DNA of 64,000 bases from Sphaerisporangium melleum (lineage in GTDB: Bacteria; Actinomycetota; Actinomycetes; Streptosporangiales; Streptosporangiaceae), in contig NZ_BMNT01000001.1 of NCBI RefSeq assembly GCF_014646695.1, positions 1-64,000 on the forward strand, in the 5' to 3' direction. Every line of letters begins with the position of its first letter. Within the stretch, counting starts at the first letter, position 1. Positions 25,901-33,578 of this stretch are shown piece after piece. Made by a program: the position numbers and the translations under genes. The notes below the pieces were generated by a model. That model worked only from the letters and a program-made list of their open reading frames with translations, made no database searches and was not told where the DNA came from.

Positions 25901-27675
25901 ACCGCGGGTTCCAGGCTTTCCTGCCACTTCAGGTAGGCGTCCTGGAACGACTTGATCGCCTTGGCCGCGGCCTGAGCGGCCGGCGACAACTCGGCGAACT
26001 TGTCGCCCCCCTTGGCTTGACGGGCAGCGGCATTGCGGGCAGCCGCCGCGGCCTGCTTGGCTTGGTCCTTAGCCCGCAACTTGGCGATCTTGTCTTGCAG
26101 CTTGGCGATCTTCATCTGCCGCTTCTGCTGCTCGACGGCCCGCTTGGCATCGTCGAGCCGCTTCTCGGCGGCCTGGATGGCCTTCAAGGCGTCCAGGCGC
26201 TGCTTGGCCGCATCCTGCTCGGCTCGTGACACATCAGCCTGGGCCTTCGCCAGGGCGGCCTGCTGGTCGATGATGCGCTGGTTCGCCGCCTCCAAGCGTT
26301 CCTTGGCGGCAACTACCTTGTCCGACCCCTCAACGCCGTCCTTGTCAGCCTTGGTCTGCTCCTCCTGTAGCCGCTCGATCTGGAGAGTCAGCTCGGCGAC
26401 CCGCTGCCGGGCCCGCTCAGCCGCGATCTCGGCGCGTTCCTTGTCCTCGGCGGAGGCCTTGGGGTCGTTCTGGACCTTCTGTAGGTTCTTCTCGGCGTCG
26501 GTCAGGTCGAGGTTGGCTTCCCGCAGGTCGAGTTGGGAGTCCTTGAGGCTGTTGTTCAGGTCTTGGATGTCCTGAGCGGCCTCTTTCCGGGCCCGGTTCA
26601 GGTCTTCCTGGGCGCGCTTGGCGTCCCGCTGGGCGTCCGCCACAGACCGCTCGGCTTGGGCCACCCGATCAAGGGCCGACTGGACGGCCGCCGCCCCGGA
26701 TCGTTCGACCTCCGCTAGGCGCTGCTTGGCCGACCGGACCGCGTCAGAGGCGTCCTTGACCCGGTCCAGAGCGGCCTGGAGTTGCTCCTGGGCGGTCATC
26801 TCCTGAAGGGCCTGGATCTGCGCCTGAGCCTGCTCGATCGCCAGGTTCCGCGTCGCGCCCGCGGCGCTGTTCAGCGCGCCGCTGGCGCCGTTGGCCGCCT
26901 TCTCCTGGTCCTTCAACGCGTCGCTGATCCGGGTGAGGCTCGGAGCCGCCACAGCAGCGAGGCCGCCCAGTCCGGCGCCGGCGGCGGCGAGCGGCCCCGA
27001 CAGCGCGAGCAGCCCAGCTCCGAGGGATGCGCCTACCGGGATCGCAGCCAGAGCGGCGAGGGCCGCGCTGACGGTTCCGATGGCGGCCAGCGCGCCGGAG
27101 ATGTCGACGTCGACCTTGGCCCGGGCGGTCTTGCCGTCGACGCCGGCCAGCATCGCGTCGATGGCGGCGAGCTCGGCGAGCGCGGAAGCGATGTCCACCC
27201 GCACGTCCGCGGACACGTCCTTGCCGTCCACCGCGGACAACTCCCGCTGGATGGCGGCGACCTCGGCCAGAGCCGCACCCGCGTCGATGTCGACGCCGAC
27301 GGTCTTGCTGGACAGCGCAGCCATCCGGGCGCGAAGCTCCTGGATCTTGACCTGCGCCGCGGTCGAGTCGGCGTCGATCTCGGCCTTCGGGAGGCTCTGG
27401 AAGGCCGCCTGTAGGCGGGACTTGAATCCGCGGGCAAACGCTCCCGCGACCTCTTCGCCGTCCTTGGGGGCCTGCGACTTCTGCCGCTGGGTCTGCTCCT
27501 TGATCGGCTCGTAGATCCCGGCGAGCTTGTCCTTGATGCCCCGCTGGATCTCGGAGCCGATCTCCTGTCCGACCTTGTAGGCGTCGCCGAGGACCTGCTT
27601 GCGCAGGTCTTTGAGGAAGTCTCGGGCCGAGGGGACGACCGGGACGATTACATCGCCCGCGGTGAACTCCGACAC
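22975..27675 (-). CDS. Tape measure protein with C-terminal NlpC/P60 peptidase domain
   Basis: 1566 aa, the longest gene, setting tail length. Long coiled coils (about 290-580) are followed by several hydrophobic helices (about 950-1010) and repeated LWNFFTNTLGPK / LWGFIVNTLGPK units near 1080-1150. The C-terminal domain has an NlpC/P60 core: Cys about 1403 in SFDCSGL and His about 1449 in HEGHVWMY, which would cut peptidoglycan as DNA enters the cell. The last part (VHNGTGRPEPVFTDRQW) is the common end of actinophage tape measures. Confidence 0.93.
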   Translation of the reverse strand: MSEFTAGDVIVPVVPSARDFLKDLRKQVLGDAYKVGQEIGSEIQRGIKDKLAGIYEPIKEQTQRQKSQAPKDGEEVAGAFARGFKSRLQAAFQSLPKAEIDADSTAAQVKIQELRARMAALSSKTVGVDIDAGAALAEVAAIQRELSAVDGKDVSADVRVDIASALAELAAIDAMLAGVDGKTARAKVDVDISGALAAIGTVSAALAALAAIPVGASLGAGLLALSGPLAAAGAGLGGLAAVAAPSLTRISDALKDQEKAANGASGALNSAAGATRNLAIEQAQAQIQALQEMTAQEQLQAALDRVKDASDAVRSAKQRLAEVERSGAAAVQSALDRVAQAERSVADAQRDAKRAQEDLNRARKEAAQDIQDLNNSLKDSQLDLREANLDLTDAEKNLQKVQNDPKASAEDKERAEIAAERARQRVAELTLQIERLQEEQTKADKDGVEGSDKVVAAKERLEAANQRIIDQQAALAKAQADVSRAEQDAAKQRLDALKAIQAAEKRLDDAKRAVEQQKRQMKIAKLQDKIAKLRAKDQAKQAAAAARNAAARQAKGGDKFAELSPAAQAAAKAIKSFQDAYLKWQESLEPAVLPVITGGLKLVQGLFKPLTPLVKGAAGALTGLEKAASKALGGAVWQDFFKQLSKQAPGAITGLGKSLGNIVTGIVGVVRAFLPFSKDVVGGIEAATAKFAAFGKSLGQSEGFKSFIAYARENGPKVVEVVKNIFTVVKNLFAGLAGDGPGVLDLIVKITGFLAGLSPETLRTFALAAIGVVTAFKGWKVITTAVDGVKKGIETTKTIVNGAKAVWGGLSKAAVGSAKLVKGAASGIASAARGIGKGAGKAASAVWSGISTAAGKAASVAKTSASAIAGAARTAGSAAAKGASAAWDGIRVAAGKAGSAAKTAGSAILGAGRAAATAAVGLGRVAFQYAAIGVQAAAAAAKQLIAAAAQRVVAVATTVWAVAQRILNLALAANPIGLIITAIGLLVAGLVYAWNNSETFRNIVTAAWEAIKAAVVAAWTNYIQPALQALWQFISGTLAPIFTWLWNNVIVPAWKGISSAVSAAWTNYIKPALQALWNFFTNTLGPKILWFHTTIVKPVFEKVSAAIKWAWEQVIKPALNALWGFIVNTLGPKVLWFHANVVQPVFAKIGEIIKGAWEKVIKPTFEFLVKFITQDIPNGFQKGVDLIGKFWDGLKTAAKKPVEFVVNTVYNNGIVKVWNAVADILGLKDKKLQPLAFARGGIYPGYTPGRDVGYAAVSGGEAIMRPEWTRAVGESYVHKMNAAARSGGVAGVARALGAVGDPGPFAGAFAGGGIVGNLKDLLAGGLKAGAEAFLNPLLGQASKAMGDSAWANLLAGVPQTMVKNVIDWIGKHDTGSGDGGKAVSYARAQIGKPYQWGATGPDSFDCSGLVMRAWQAAGVTDIPRTTYQQIPWVKPVKSPKPGDLGFPHEGHVWMYANPTSRIVEAPYTGAKVREVAARAAMLIGRPPSLFDSGGYLPTGTSLVHNGTGRPEPVFTDRQWKAIASAPASGGDGALLRIDKFEATPEQSPYAIAQDLRYLLGSQVRLK

Positions 27676-27718
27676 GACTCACCCCCCGATACGGTTGTGA
27701 GCCGCGCACGGCGGCGGT

Positions 27719-28294
27719 CTAGGAGCCGGGGACGTTGGGAACTTGCCGGCGGACCGTGGCAGGTTGCGCCTCTTGGCCCAGGACGTGCCCGTCGATGTGG
27801 CCGCCGTGGATCCGGTGGAACAGCAGTTCGCGCTGCTGCTGGGTGAGCTGGCGTTTCCGTGGCGTCTTCGGGCTGACGCCCGGCCTCGGCACCAGTTCGG
27901 GCGGCTTGCCGGCCTTGCTGCCCACTTCAAGACGCAGCATGGTGTAGCGCAGGTAGCGGACTGCGTCGATGAGCTGCGCGAGCAGCATCTCCGTCTGAGA
28001 CCACTGCCCGGTGGATGGGTCCGCCGCTTGAGATGCCTGCCTGAGGTCGCCTTCTGGCATTGCGTTGCGGATCGCCGTCTTGGTCGCGGACTCTGGAGGC
28101 AGATGGCGGATCAAGCTGCCCAGCAGGCGCCACGTCAGCCGGGACTGTCCGCCACTTGGCCGCCACAGGTCCCGCAGGTCCACGCCCCCTTGGACGTGGA
28201 ACCTGAGGTCGGCTTCTATCGCCTCCGCGTGCTCTTCGAGGAGCGCTTGGAGGCCTGCGATTCCCCCGGCGTGATGCCGTAGAACCGGGTGCAC
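27719..28294 (-). CDS. Tail assembly chaperone, frameshifted second part (DUF5361-like)
   Basis: The reading frame from about 28267 leftwards encodes GGIAGLQALLEEHAEAIEAD, LRDLWRPSGGQSRLTWRLLG and so on, a DUF5361-like domain. It overlaps the 3' end of the preceding chaperone gene by about 80 bp in the -1 frame and has no ribosome-binding site of its own. In siphophages this part is made as a fusion by a programmed -1 frameshift, in a small fraction of ribosomes. Confidence 0.85.
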   Translation of the reverse strand: MHPVLRHHAGGIAGLQALLEEHAEAIEADLRFHVQGGVDLRDLWRPSGGQSRLTWRLLGSLIRHLPPESATKTAIRNAMPEGDLRQASQAADPSTGQWSQTEMLLAQLIDAVRYLRYTMLRLEVGSKAGKPPELVPRPGVSPKTPRKRQLTQQQRELLFHRIHGGHIDGHVLGQEAQPATVRRQVPNVPGS

Positions 28295-28578
28295 TCGTCG
28301 ATCAGTAGGCCGAGCTTTCGGGAGGTCAGCTTGTGCTTGGCGAACTTCTCGTAGTCGTTGCCGAGCAACTCCTGGACGAATGCTGTGAGGCCGGCGCCGT
28401 TGGAGATGTCGTCGACCACTCTCCAGTCGGCGTCCTCGGGAGGTTGCATGGTGAACACTTCACCGCCGAGGGTGAAGGTGAAGTGTTCATCTCGCGCTTC
28501 GGACTCGACGGCGTCGAGATCGAAGTGGACGACGGGTTCACCGCTTTGGGTGATCACCCGGGGTCGAGCTGCTGTCAT
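28216..28578 (-). CDS. Tail assembly chaperone, first part
   Basis: 120 aa. VVHFDLDAVESEARDEHFTF, FTMQPPEDADWRVVDDI, FVQELLGNDYEKFAKHKLTS, LGLLIDECTRFYGITPGES. Helical, acidic, in the invariable place between the major tail and tape measure genes. Coats the tape measure protein during tail assembly. The start overlaps the stop of the major tail protein gene. Confidence 0.88.
   Translation of the reverse strand: MTAARPRVITQSGEPVVHFDLDAVESEARDEHFTFTLGGEVFTMQPPEDADWRVVDDISNGAGLTAFVQELLGNDYEKFAKHKLTSRKLGLLIDECTRFYGITPGESQASKRSSKSTRRR
28261..28267 (-). other. Slippery heptamer GGGGGAA for programmed -1 frameshifting
   Basis: On the minus strand the first chaperone reads CCG GGG GAA TCG. Moving back one base gives GGG GGA ATC, the frame of the DUF5361-like part. 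GGGGGAA is a standard slippery sequence in actinophage chaperone genes. Confidence 0.85.
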
Positions 28579-29159
28579 CAGGAGTTGACCTCGAAGAGTT
28601 CGGGGGCGAGGTAGGAGCGGTAGGAGATGTTGCCGGCGGAGTCGGGGTAGGCGGTGACGGTGACCTCGTAGCCCTGCATCTCGCCCTGGGCAGCGGTGAT
28701 GTCACCCCGGTCGGTGATCTCACCTTCGGGGACGTAGATCCGTTCGAAGTTCTCGCCGTCGTAGATGTCGAAGATCCAGCTCCGCCTGTCCGGGGTGACG
28801 GTGCCGGACTCGGCGAAGCTCACGACGCCGTCGGTCGGGTCGAGGTTGGCGATGTCCTGCCGGAACATCAGCGACCGGACCACCGGCCTCTTCGTCTCCC
28901 ACATCGTGAACTGGAACGTACGCGTCGAACTGGTGACGACAGTCCGAAACGGGCTGCTGAGACCCCACGGGGTGAAGGACTCGGAGTCCTCATCGAACCC
29001 CATCGACAGGCCATCGTCGGAGATGGCGCCGATCGCCATCCACGGAGAGGCAGGCGCGCTGCGCGGGTCGACAGGCTGAGCGGTGCCCAGCGGGGCAGCC
29101 CACGCGCCGCCGTCGGCACCGACAACGGCCAGGTCGTCGGCACGAGCAATCGTGACCAT
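28578..29159 (-). CDS. Major tail (tube) protein
   Basis: 193 aa from ATG 29159. Order of genes and sequence both fit: PWMAIGAISDDGLSMGFDED, FTPWGLSSPFRTVVTSSTRT, FQFTMWETKRPVVRSLMF, EITDRGDITAAQGEMQGYEV, VTAYPD. This is the usual pattern of actinophage tail tube subunits. A terminator lies just upstream, so high expression from a local promoter or controlled read-through is likely. Confidence 0.9.
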   Translation of the reverse strand: MVTIARADDLAVVGADGGAWAAPLGTAQPVDPRSAPASPWMAIGAISDDGLSMGFDEDSESFTPWGLSSPFRTVVTSSTRTFQFTMWETKRPVVRSLMFRQDIANLDPTDGVVSFAESGTVTPDRRSWIFDIYDGENFERIYVPEGEITDRGDITAAQGEMQGYEVTVTAYPDSAGNISYRSYLAPELFEVNS

Positions 29160-29181
29160 CGAAGATCCCTTCAATGACGAA

Positions 29182-29205
29182 AGCCCCGGCCGGTGGCACG
29201 GGGCT
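29182..29205 (-). terminator. Terminator between tail-completion and major tail genes
   Basis: Minus-strand AGCCCC / GGGGCT stem with an 12-nt loop followed by TTCG; located in the 65-bp gap upstream of the major tail protein gene. Confidence 0.6.
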
Positions 29206-29224
29206 GGGAGTGGTTCGGTTGGGA

Positions 29225-29602
29225 TCAGGCCGAGTGGACCGTGATCCGGTAGGTGGCGCCGAACCGGCGCAGGCCGGTGTTGTCGTACGGCAGAGGCCTC
29301 GGCGAGGTGAGGGTCTCGACGCGGCACACGACCGCGTCGCCGACCTTCGACCGATCGAACCGGTGGTGAAGCGCCCACTGCACGTGCAGCGCCGCGGCGA
29401 TCGCCCCGTCGCGGGTGGAGTCGAACACGTCGATGTCCACGGTCGCCCGGTCGGCTTTGAAACCGTCGTACGGGCCGCCTACGCGCCGGACCTTGGCGAC
29501 CGGCACCAGGGCGTCGAGGTTGGCCGGCGTTTCCGACATGCCGCGGATGTTGTCGACGTTCGCTTCGATCCACGTGGCGACCAGCGCCTCCACGTCAACC
29601 AT
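29225..29602 (-). CDS. Tail terminator / completion protein
   Basis: 125 aa: VATWIEANVDNIRGMSETPA, VRRVGGPYDGFKADRATVDI, VQWALHHRFDRSKVGDAVV, FGATYRITVHS. This is the typical small minor protein between the HK97 gp10-like and tail tube genes, and it caps the tail. Overlaps its upstream neighbour by 8 bp. Confidence 0.8.
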   Translation of the reverse strand: MVDVEALVATWIEANVDNIRGMSETPANLDALVPVAKVRRVGGPYDGFKADRATVDIDVFDSTRDGAIAAALHVQWALHHRFDRSKVGDAVVCRVETLTSPRPLPYDNTGLRRFGATYRITVHSA

Positions 29603-29927
29603 GCGACGTCACCCGGTCGACCGCGCGACCGAGCACCCGTTGCCCTTCGCCCACCTGCTTGTTGCCGAACTCGACCGCCGCGGCATGCGAGGAGGAGTTC
29701 TTGACCTTCGCCCACGCCCGATCCCCTTGGCCGAGTTTGATCGGCGACTCGCTGGTGCCGGCCTCGACTTCGAAGGAGGAGGCGTAGTCGCCGGTCTTGC
29801 GTGGCGCGTCGGCCTGGGCGTAACCGACGACGAGGTCGGCGCGGTGTTCCATCTCTCGCTTCATCTTCTGGGAGCGGAGCATGAGGCCGATGCCCTTGTT
29901 GTTCGGCCTGAACTTGGCCTTGGCCAC
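29595..29927 (-). CDS. HK97 gp10-like head-tail / tail completion protein
   Basis: 110 aa. KGIGLMLRSQKMKREMEHRA, VGYAQADAPRKTGDYASSF, AAAVEFGNKQ and the C-terminal LGRAVD are the hallmark of the HK97 gp10 family. Confidence 0.82.
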   Translation of the reverse strand: MAKAKFRPNNKGIGLMLRSQKMKREMEHRADLVVGYAQADAPRKTGDYASSFEVEAGTSESPIKLGQGDRAWAKVKNSSSHAAAVEFGNKQVGEGQRVLGRAVDRVTSHG

Positions 29928-29939
29928 CGCGTCCTCCTC

Positions 29940-30281
29940 TCAGCCGGACACGCGTTCCAGGTGCAGCTCGATGCCGGCGGAGGTTCCGGTGAGCGGTGAC
30001 CGCCACGGCATGGGTGCCCCGGTGACGTTGTAGACGTAGCCCCAGACCCTCACCCGGCTGATGGAGCTGACCGGCGTGCCCGGCGGTATCAGCACCGACA
30101 GGCGTTCGGCGGTCTGGTCTTGGGTGTCGGTGTCCTCGGTGCTGCCTGTCGGCCAGATGGCGCACCCTTCGATCGGGGTTTCGATGTCGGCGCCGGGCAG
30201 GTAGTTGCCGGCGCTGTCCCGTGTTGGGGCGCCGGGGTTGAGCACGGTGATGGTCTCGCCTTGGGGCAGCGGGAGAGGCAT
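29940..30281 (-). CDS. Head closure (stopper) protein
   Basis: 113 aa from ATG 30281. Beta-rich: GETITVLNPGAPTRDSAGNY, PIEGCAIWPTGSTED, ERLSVLIPPGTPVSSISRV, GAPMPWRSPLTGTSAGIELH. This pattern and the position fit the head-closure family. Confidence 0.78.
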   Translation of the reverse strand: MPLPLPQGETITVLNPGAPTRDSAGNYLPGADIETPIEGCAIWPTGSTEDTDTQDQTAERLSVLIPPGTPVSSISRVRVWGYVYNVTGAPMPWRSPLTGTSAGIELHLERVSG

Positions 30282-30286
30282 CAGTA

Positions 30287-30685
30287 TCACTCGCCGTCCG
30301 ACCAGAGCCGAGACTCCGGCCACAGGTCCGCGTCCTCCAGCGGCCACGTCGCCGCAGGGCTCGCGTCCGCCGGCGTCGGATCGATAGTGAACGCTCCACC
30401 GCGGCCGGCGATCCGCTTCAGCGCCGCCGTCTCGGCCTTGGTCATGTACAGGCCGGCCTGCGGCCTGGACACGGTGTACGGGCCGACCGTCTCAGAGGAG
30501 ACGCCCTGAGGGTTGGCGTACGCCCGTCCCGCCATCGCCAAGACGATCGCCGACGCCGCGGCGGGCAGCGGTTTGACCACCGACTCGGCCAGCACGGTTG
30601 CCTGGGAAAGCAGCAGATCGGCCCGTTCGGCGTGGATCTCCTCCACGCCGAGGTACAAGGCGAGGTCGACCGCGGTGAGCGCCAC
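30287..30685 (-). CDS. Head-tail connector (gp6-like adaptor)
   Basis: 132 aa. Helical N-terminus (AVDLALYLGVEEIHAERADL, SQATVLAESVVKPLP, AIVLAMAGRAYANPQGVSSE), then GPYTVSRPQAGLYMTKAE; this is the adaptor that docks under the portal. Confidence 0.8.
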   Translation of the reverse strand: MALTAVDLALYLGVEEIHAERADLLLSQATVLAESVVKPLPAAASAIVLAMAGRAYANPQGVSSETVGPYTVSRPQAGLYMTKAETAALKRIAGRGGAFTIDPTPADASPAATWPLEDADLWPESRLWSDGE

Positions 30686-30696
30686 AGGGGACCTCC

Positions 30697-31827
30697 TTAG
30701 AGTTCCTCGATGGCCTTCACCCAGGCGGCCAGGTCCTCAGACGGGTCGAGCTCCTTGGACCTCTGCAGCGCCCTATCGGATGCGGCCTGCCATGTCGCCG
30801 GGTCGTCGAGAGCCTCAATGGACGCGATCCACGCCTGCAGGTCGTTGGCTTCGGCGTAGATGCCGGCGTCTCCGAGGGCCTCGGACAGGCCCGGGGTCGG
30901 GTTCGCGACGACGGGGATACCGCTGGCCAACGCCTCCACGCCGACCCGTCCCCACGACTCGACGTGGGATGGCATCAGCAGGACCCGGGTACGGGCGTAC
31001 ACCTCGTCCCGCATGCGGTCCGCCGCCACGTGGTCGATGAGGTCGACGTTCGGCAGGTCTCGGAGGATCTGCTGCCCATAGGCGCCCTGCACGGCGAGGA
31101 ACCGGCGATCGGGAAGGTGTGCGGCGAGCTTCCAGAACAGCCCGCCGCCTTTGGCCTCGTTGAGGTTGACCAGAGTGATCCGATCGCCCGGGGTGGTGGC
31201 ATAGTCCTGCGCGAACACCGGCGGCCGGACAATGATGCTCCGCGCCGGACGGGTCCACTTGGGCCGTTCGGCGAACATCGCGTCAGCCTCGGCCTGCAAG
31301 TGCAGCGAGTTGTACACCACCAGTGCCGTCGTCCCGGCCGCGATGTTCTTGAAGATGACCGGTGCCGGGTTGTGCGCCAGGGCGACGAACGGGATGCCGT
31401 ACCCTCGCGCGAGTGCCGCCGCCGCGGGCACGTTCTCGTACTGGCTGATCACAACGTCCGCATGGCGGATGGCCGCACCGAAATCCAGCCGGGACGCCAG
31501 CGGAACGACCAGCACACCATCGAGGAGGTACGGGTCGCGGGCCTTGCCGTACCTCGACAGCCACACCTCGACCCGGTGGCCGCGTTCGGCAAGGGGGCGC
31601 AGCATCGAGAACAGAGCCAGCTCCCCGCCGGCGTTGTGGTGCGGAGGCGCCGAGTGGATCCGGACGATGATCCGTTTCGGGTCGGTGGTCTTCTCGGCGG
31701 CCGACGCGGGCTGAGGTGCGGGAGGCGGAACCGGCGGGGTGCCGCCTCCCGTTTCGGCGGCGGGCTTCACCGTCCGCCTGGCCCTCTTCGCCGGAGGGTT
31801 GCCGTCCGCCGTCCGGGTTGGCGGCAT
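30697..31827 (-). CDS. Family 4-type glycosyltransferase in the capsid operon
   Basis: 376 aa. After a 50-residue Pro/Ala/Lys-rich tail comes a GT-B fold: IIVRIHSAPPHHNAGGELAL, VVISQYENVPAAAALA, and the nucleotide-sugar motif MPSHVESWGRVGVEALASGI, PVVANPTPGLSEALG. It lies directly behind the major capsid gene with a 1-bp overlap, so it is made together with capsid. Probably glycosylates virion proteins; the acceptor is not known. Confidence 0.88.
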   Translation of the reverse strand: MPPTRTADGNPPAKRARRTVKPAAETGGGTPPVPPPAPQPASAAEKTTDPKRIIVRIHSAPPHHNAGGELALFSMLRPLAERGHRVEVWLSRYGKARDPYLLDGVLVVPLASRLDFGAAIRHADVVISQYENVPAAAALARGYGIPFVALAHNPAPVIFKNIAAGTTALVVYNSLHLQAEADAMFAERPKWTRPARSIIVRPPVFAQDYATTPGDRITLVNLNEAKGGGLFWKLAAHLPDRRFLAVQGAYGQQILRDLPNVDLIDHVAADRMRDEVYARTRVLLMPSHVESWGRVGVEALASGIPVVANPTPGLSEALGDAGIYAEANDLQAWIASIEALDDPATWQAASDRALQRSKELDPSEDLAAWVKAIEEL

Positions 31828-32783
31828 CAGGAGATGTAGCCGTTCGTGGTGTACTTCACGAACGCCTCGACGTCACCGAGGACGAACCCGTAGTACGCCT
31901 CCGCCAGGAGCAGCACCAGGTTTTCCTGGAACGCGCTGTGGACGCCGCCCTCCTCGTCGATGTACGTGGCTTCCTTGGAGATCCGCACGGTGATGTCCAT
32001 GCCGACGCCGTAGGCGGCCTGCGACCAGTCGCCACCGATGGCCCGCAGGCCGCTGTCGGTAGAGGTGGACTGGCGGCGGTGCTTACCGGACACCGACCGC
32101 GAGTACGCCAGCGGCTCACCGATCAGCGTGCCGGCCGACGCGGCGTTGGTGCCCGGGGTGGTGGTGTCCACGAAGATCGGGCGGCCGTTGGCGTCGGTCG
32201 CGAGCAGCAGGTCCGGCTTGAGCCGGGGGTCGGCGGCGAAACCGGTGAAGTCCCAGTCGTCATCGACGACCTCCTTCATGCCGCCGACCAGGTCGGCGTA
32301 GATCCCGCCGTTGGTCTGCTGCGCGGTGCCGAGCTCCTGCCACTTGGTGGTCTCGATCAGGTGGTCCGGGAACGGGCCCGTGGCGCCCTTCATGGTCTTG
32401 CCGTGAATGGCGGCGTAGTCGAACGCGCGAGCGAACGCGGTCGGCAGGTCCGTCTGAAGCTGGCTCCACAGACCGCCGGCGTTGGTCATCACGACCTCCT
32501 CCGACACCGGGATGAGCACGGCGAGCTTCTTCGCGGTCATCTGCTTGACGTCGATACCGCCCGACGACAGGGGCTTGCGCGCACCGGCGCCGACCCAGTC
32601 CGCCGTGGGAACGTCCATCGGGATGGGGATGCTGGTCGTGGCGTCGATCGCCAGCGGGGCACGCCGCGCGAGCTGCATGACCGCCGACATCTCCACCGAC
32701 TTCTCGAAGATCGGGGCGGTGATGGTCCGCGGCAGCAGCGCGTCATTGACATCGGAGAGAAGGAGCGGGTCGGTCGTCGCCAT
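31827..32783 (-). CDS. Major capsid protein (HK97 fold)
   Basis: 318 aa. FEKSVEMSAVMQLARRAPLA, IPIPMDVPTADWVGAGARKP, KLAVLIPVSEEVVMTNAGGL and the C-terminal GVGMDITVRISKEATY, FQENLVLLLAEAYYGFVL are typical of the HK97-type capsid proteins of actinophages. It follows scaffold in the usual order. Confidence 0.93.
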   Translation of the reverse strand: MATTDPLLLSDVNDALLPRTITAPIFEKSVEMSAVMQLARRAPLAIDATTSIPIPMDVPTADWVGAGARKPLSSGGIDVKQMTAKKLAVLIPVSEEVVMTNAGGLWSQLQTDLPTAFARAFDYAAIHGKTMKGATGPFPDHLIETTKWQELGTAQQTNGGIYADLVGGMKEVVDDDWDFTGFAADPRLKPDLLLATDANGRPIFVDTTTPGTNAASAGTLIGEPLAYSRSVSGKHRRQSTSTDSGLRAIGGDWSQAAYGVGMDITVRISKEATYIDEEGGVHSAFQENLVLLLAEAYYGFVLGDVEAFVKYTTNGYIS

Positions 32784-32796
32784 CGGGCGCTACCTT

Positions 32797-33429
32797 TCAG
32801 CGGCCCTTGTTGAGCCGCGATTTGATGAACCCCGCGAATACGTCTTCGGGGTTGGAGGATCGTGGGGAATTGGCACTGGACGCCTGGGTCCGATCGGGCG
32901 CCGGGCGCCGGCGCTCCGGCTCGACCGGCGTCGTCTTCTTCGCCAGGTGCGGCTTGCGTTCCAGCAGTTCGGCGAGATCGGACTTGATCTGCTCGACGTC
33001 GATCTCGCCGTCTTCGTCGGAGTAGGAGGCAAGGTCCAGGAAGGCGATGGCGTCCTCGATGTCGGCGAACTGGCTCGCGGCCAGCGCCTTGACCTCGGCG
33101 CGCACGGCGCGCGTGAGCAGTCCTGCCACACGCTTCTCGGCGCCCTCGGCGCGGGCGACGGCCCGCTCCTGGTCGCTTTTCTCCCGGTCCTGGATCTCTC
33201 GGAGCTGGCGCTCCAGGTCCCTGTGGGCCCTTATGGCCTCACGCTTGGCCCTCTCGGCTTCACGCCGGGCCTTGCGTTCGTGCTCCAGTGCCGCCTTGCC
33301 GGCGTTGCCGAGCTTGCCGTCCCCGTCATCGGCGGGTTCCGTCGCGGAGCCCTCGCCCGGGTTGGGGTCGACGTCGCCCTGGGGGACGGTGTCGTCGGCG
33401 TGCTCGGTGGGGTTGTCGTTGTCAGCCAT
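32797..33429 (-). CDS. Scaffold protein
   Basis: 210 aa, start ATG 33429 (MADNDNPTEH) after GAGAGG. Acidic N-terminus, then a long charged coiled coil (KARREAERAKREAIRAHRDL), a helical region and a basic C-terminus (FAGFIKSRLNKGR) that would dock capsid subunits. Position directly before the capsid gene supports the call. Confidence 0.87.
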   Translation of the reverse strand: MADNDNPTEHADDTVPQGDVDPNPGEGSATEPADDGDGKLGNAGKAALEHERKARREAERAKREAIRAHRDLERQLREIQDREKSDQERAVARAEGAEKRVAGLLTRAVRAEVKALAASQFADIEDAIAFLDLASYSDEDGEIDVEQIKSDLAELLERKPHLAKKTTPVEPERRRPAPDRTQASSANSPRSSNPEDVFAGFIKSRLNKGR

Positions 33430-33500
33430 CGCGGCCTCTCGTGAGCGGCCCGCCATCGCGGCTGCGGCCATGGGTGATCACCCGCGCGAGGCGGGACATC

Positions 33501-33560
33501 AAAAGGCCCGCACCTGGGCAGGCCTGGAAACGCCGAAAGGCCGCTCCATGGCGGCCTTTC
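33501..33560 (-). terminator. Two consecutive hairpins between homing nuclease and scaffold genes
   Basis: GAAAGGCCGC / GCGGCCTTTC (33535-33544 and 33551-33560) is a perfect 10-bp stem. A second stem (AGGCC/GGCCT, 33504-33525) is followed on the minus strand by TTTT. They separate the nuclease gene from scaffold and capsid. Confidence 0.65.
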
Positions 33561-33578
33561 GGAAGCTGGATCGGAACG

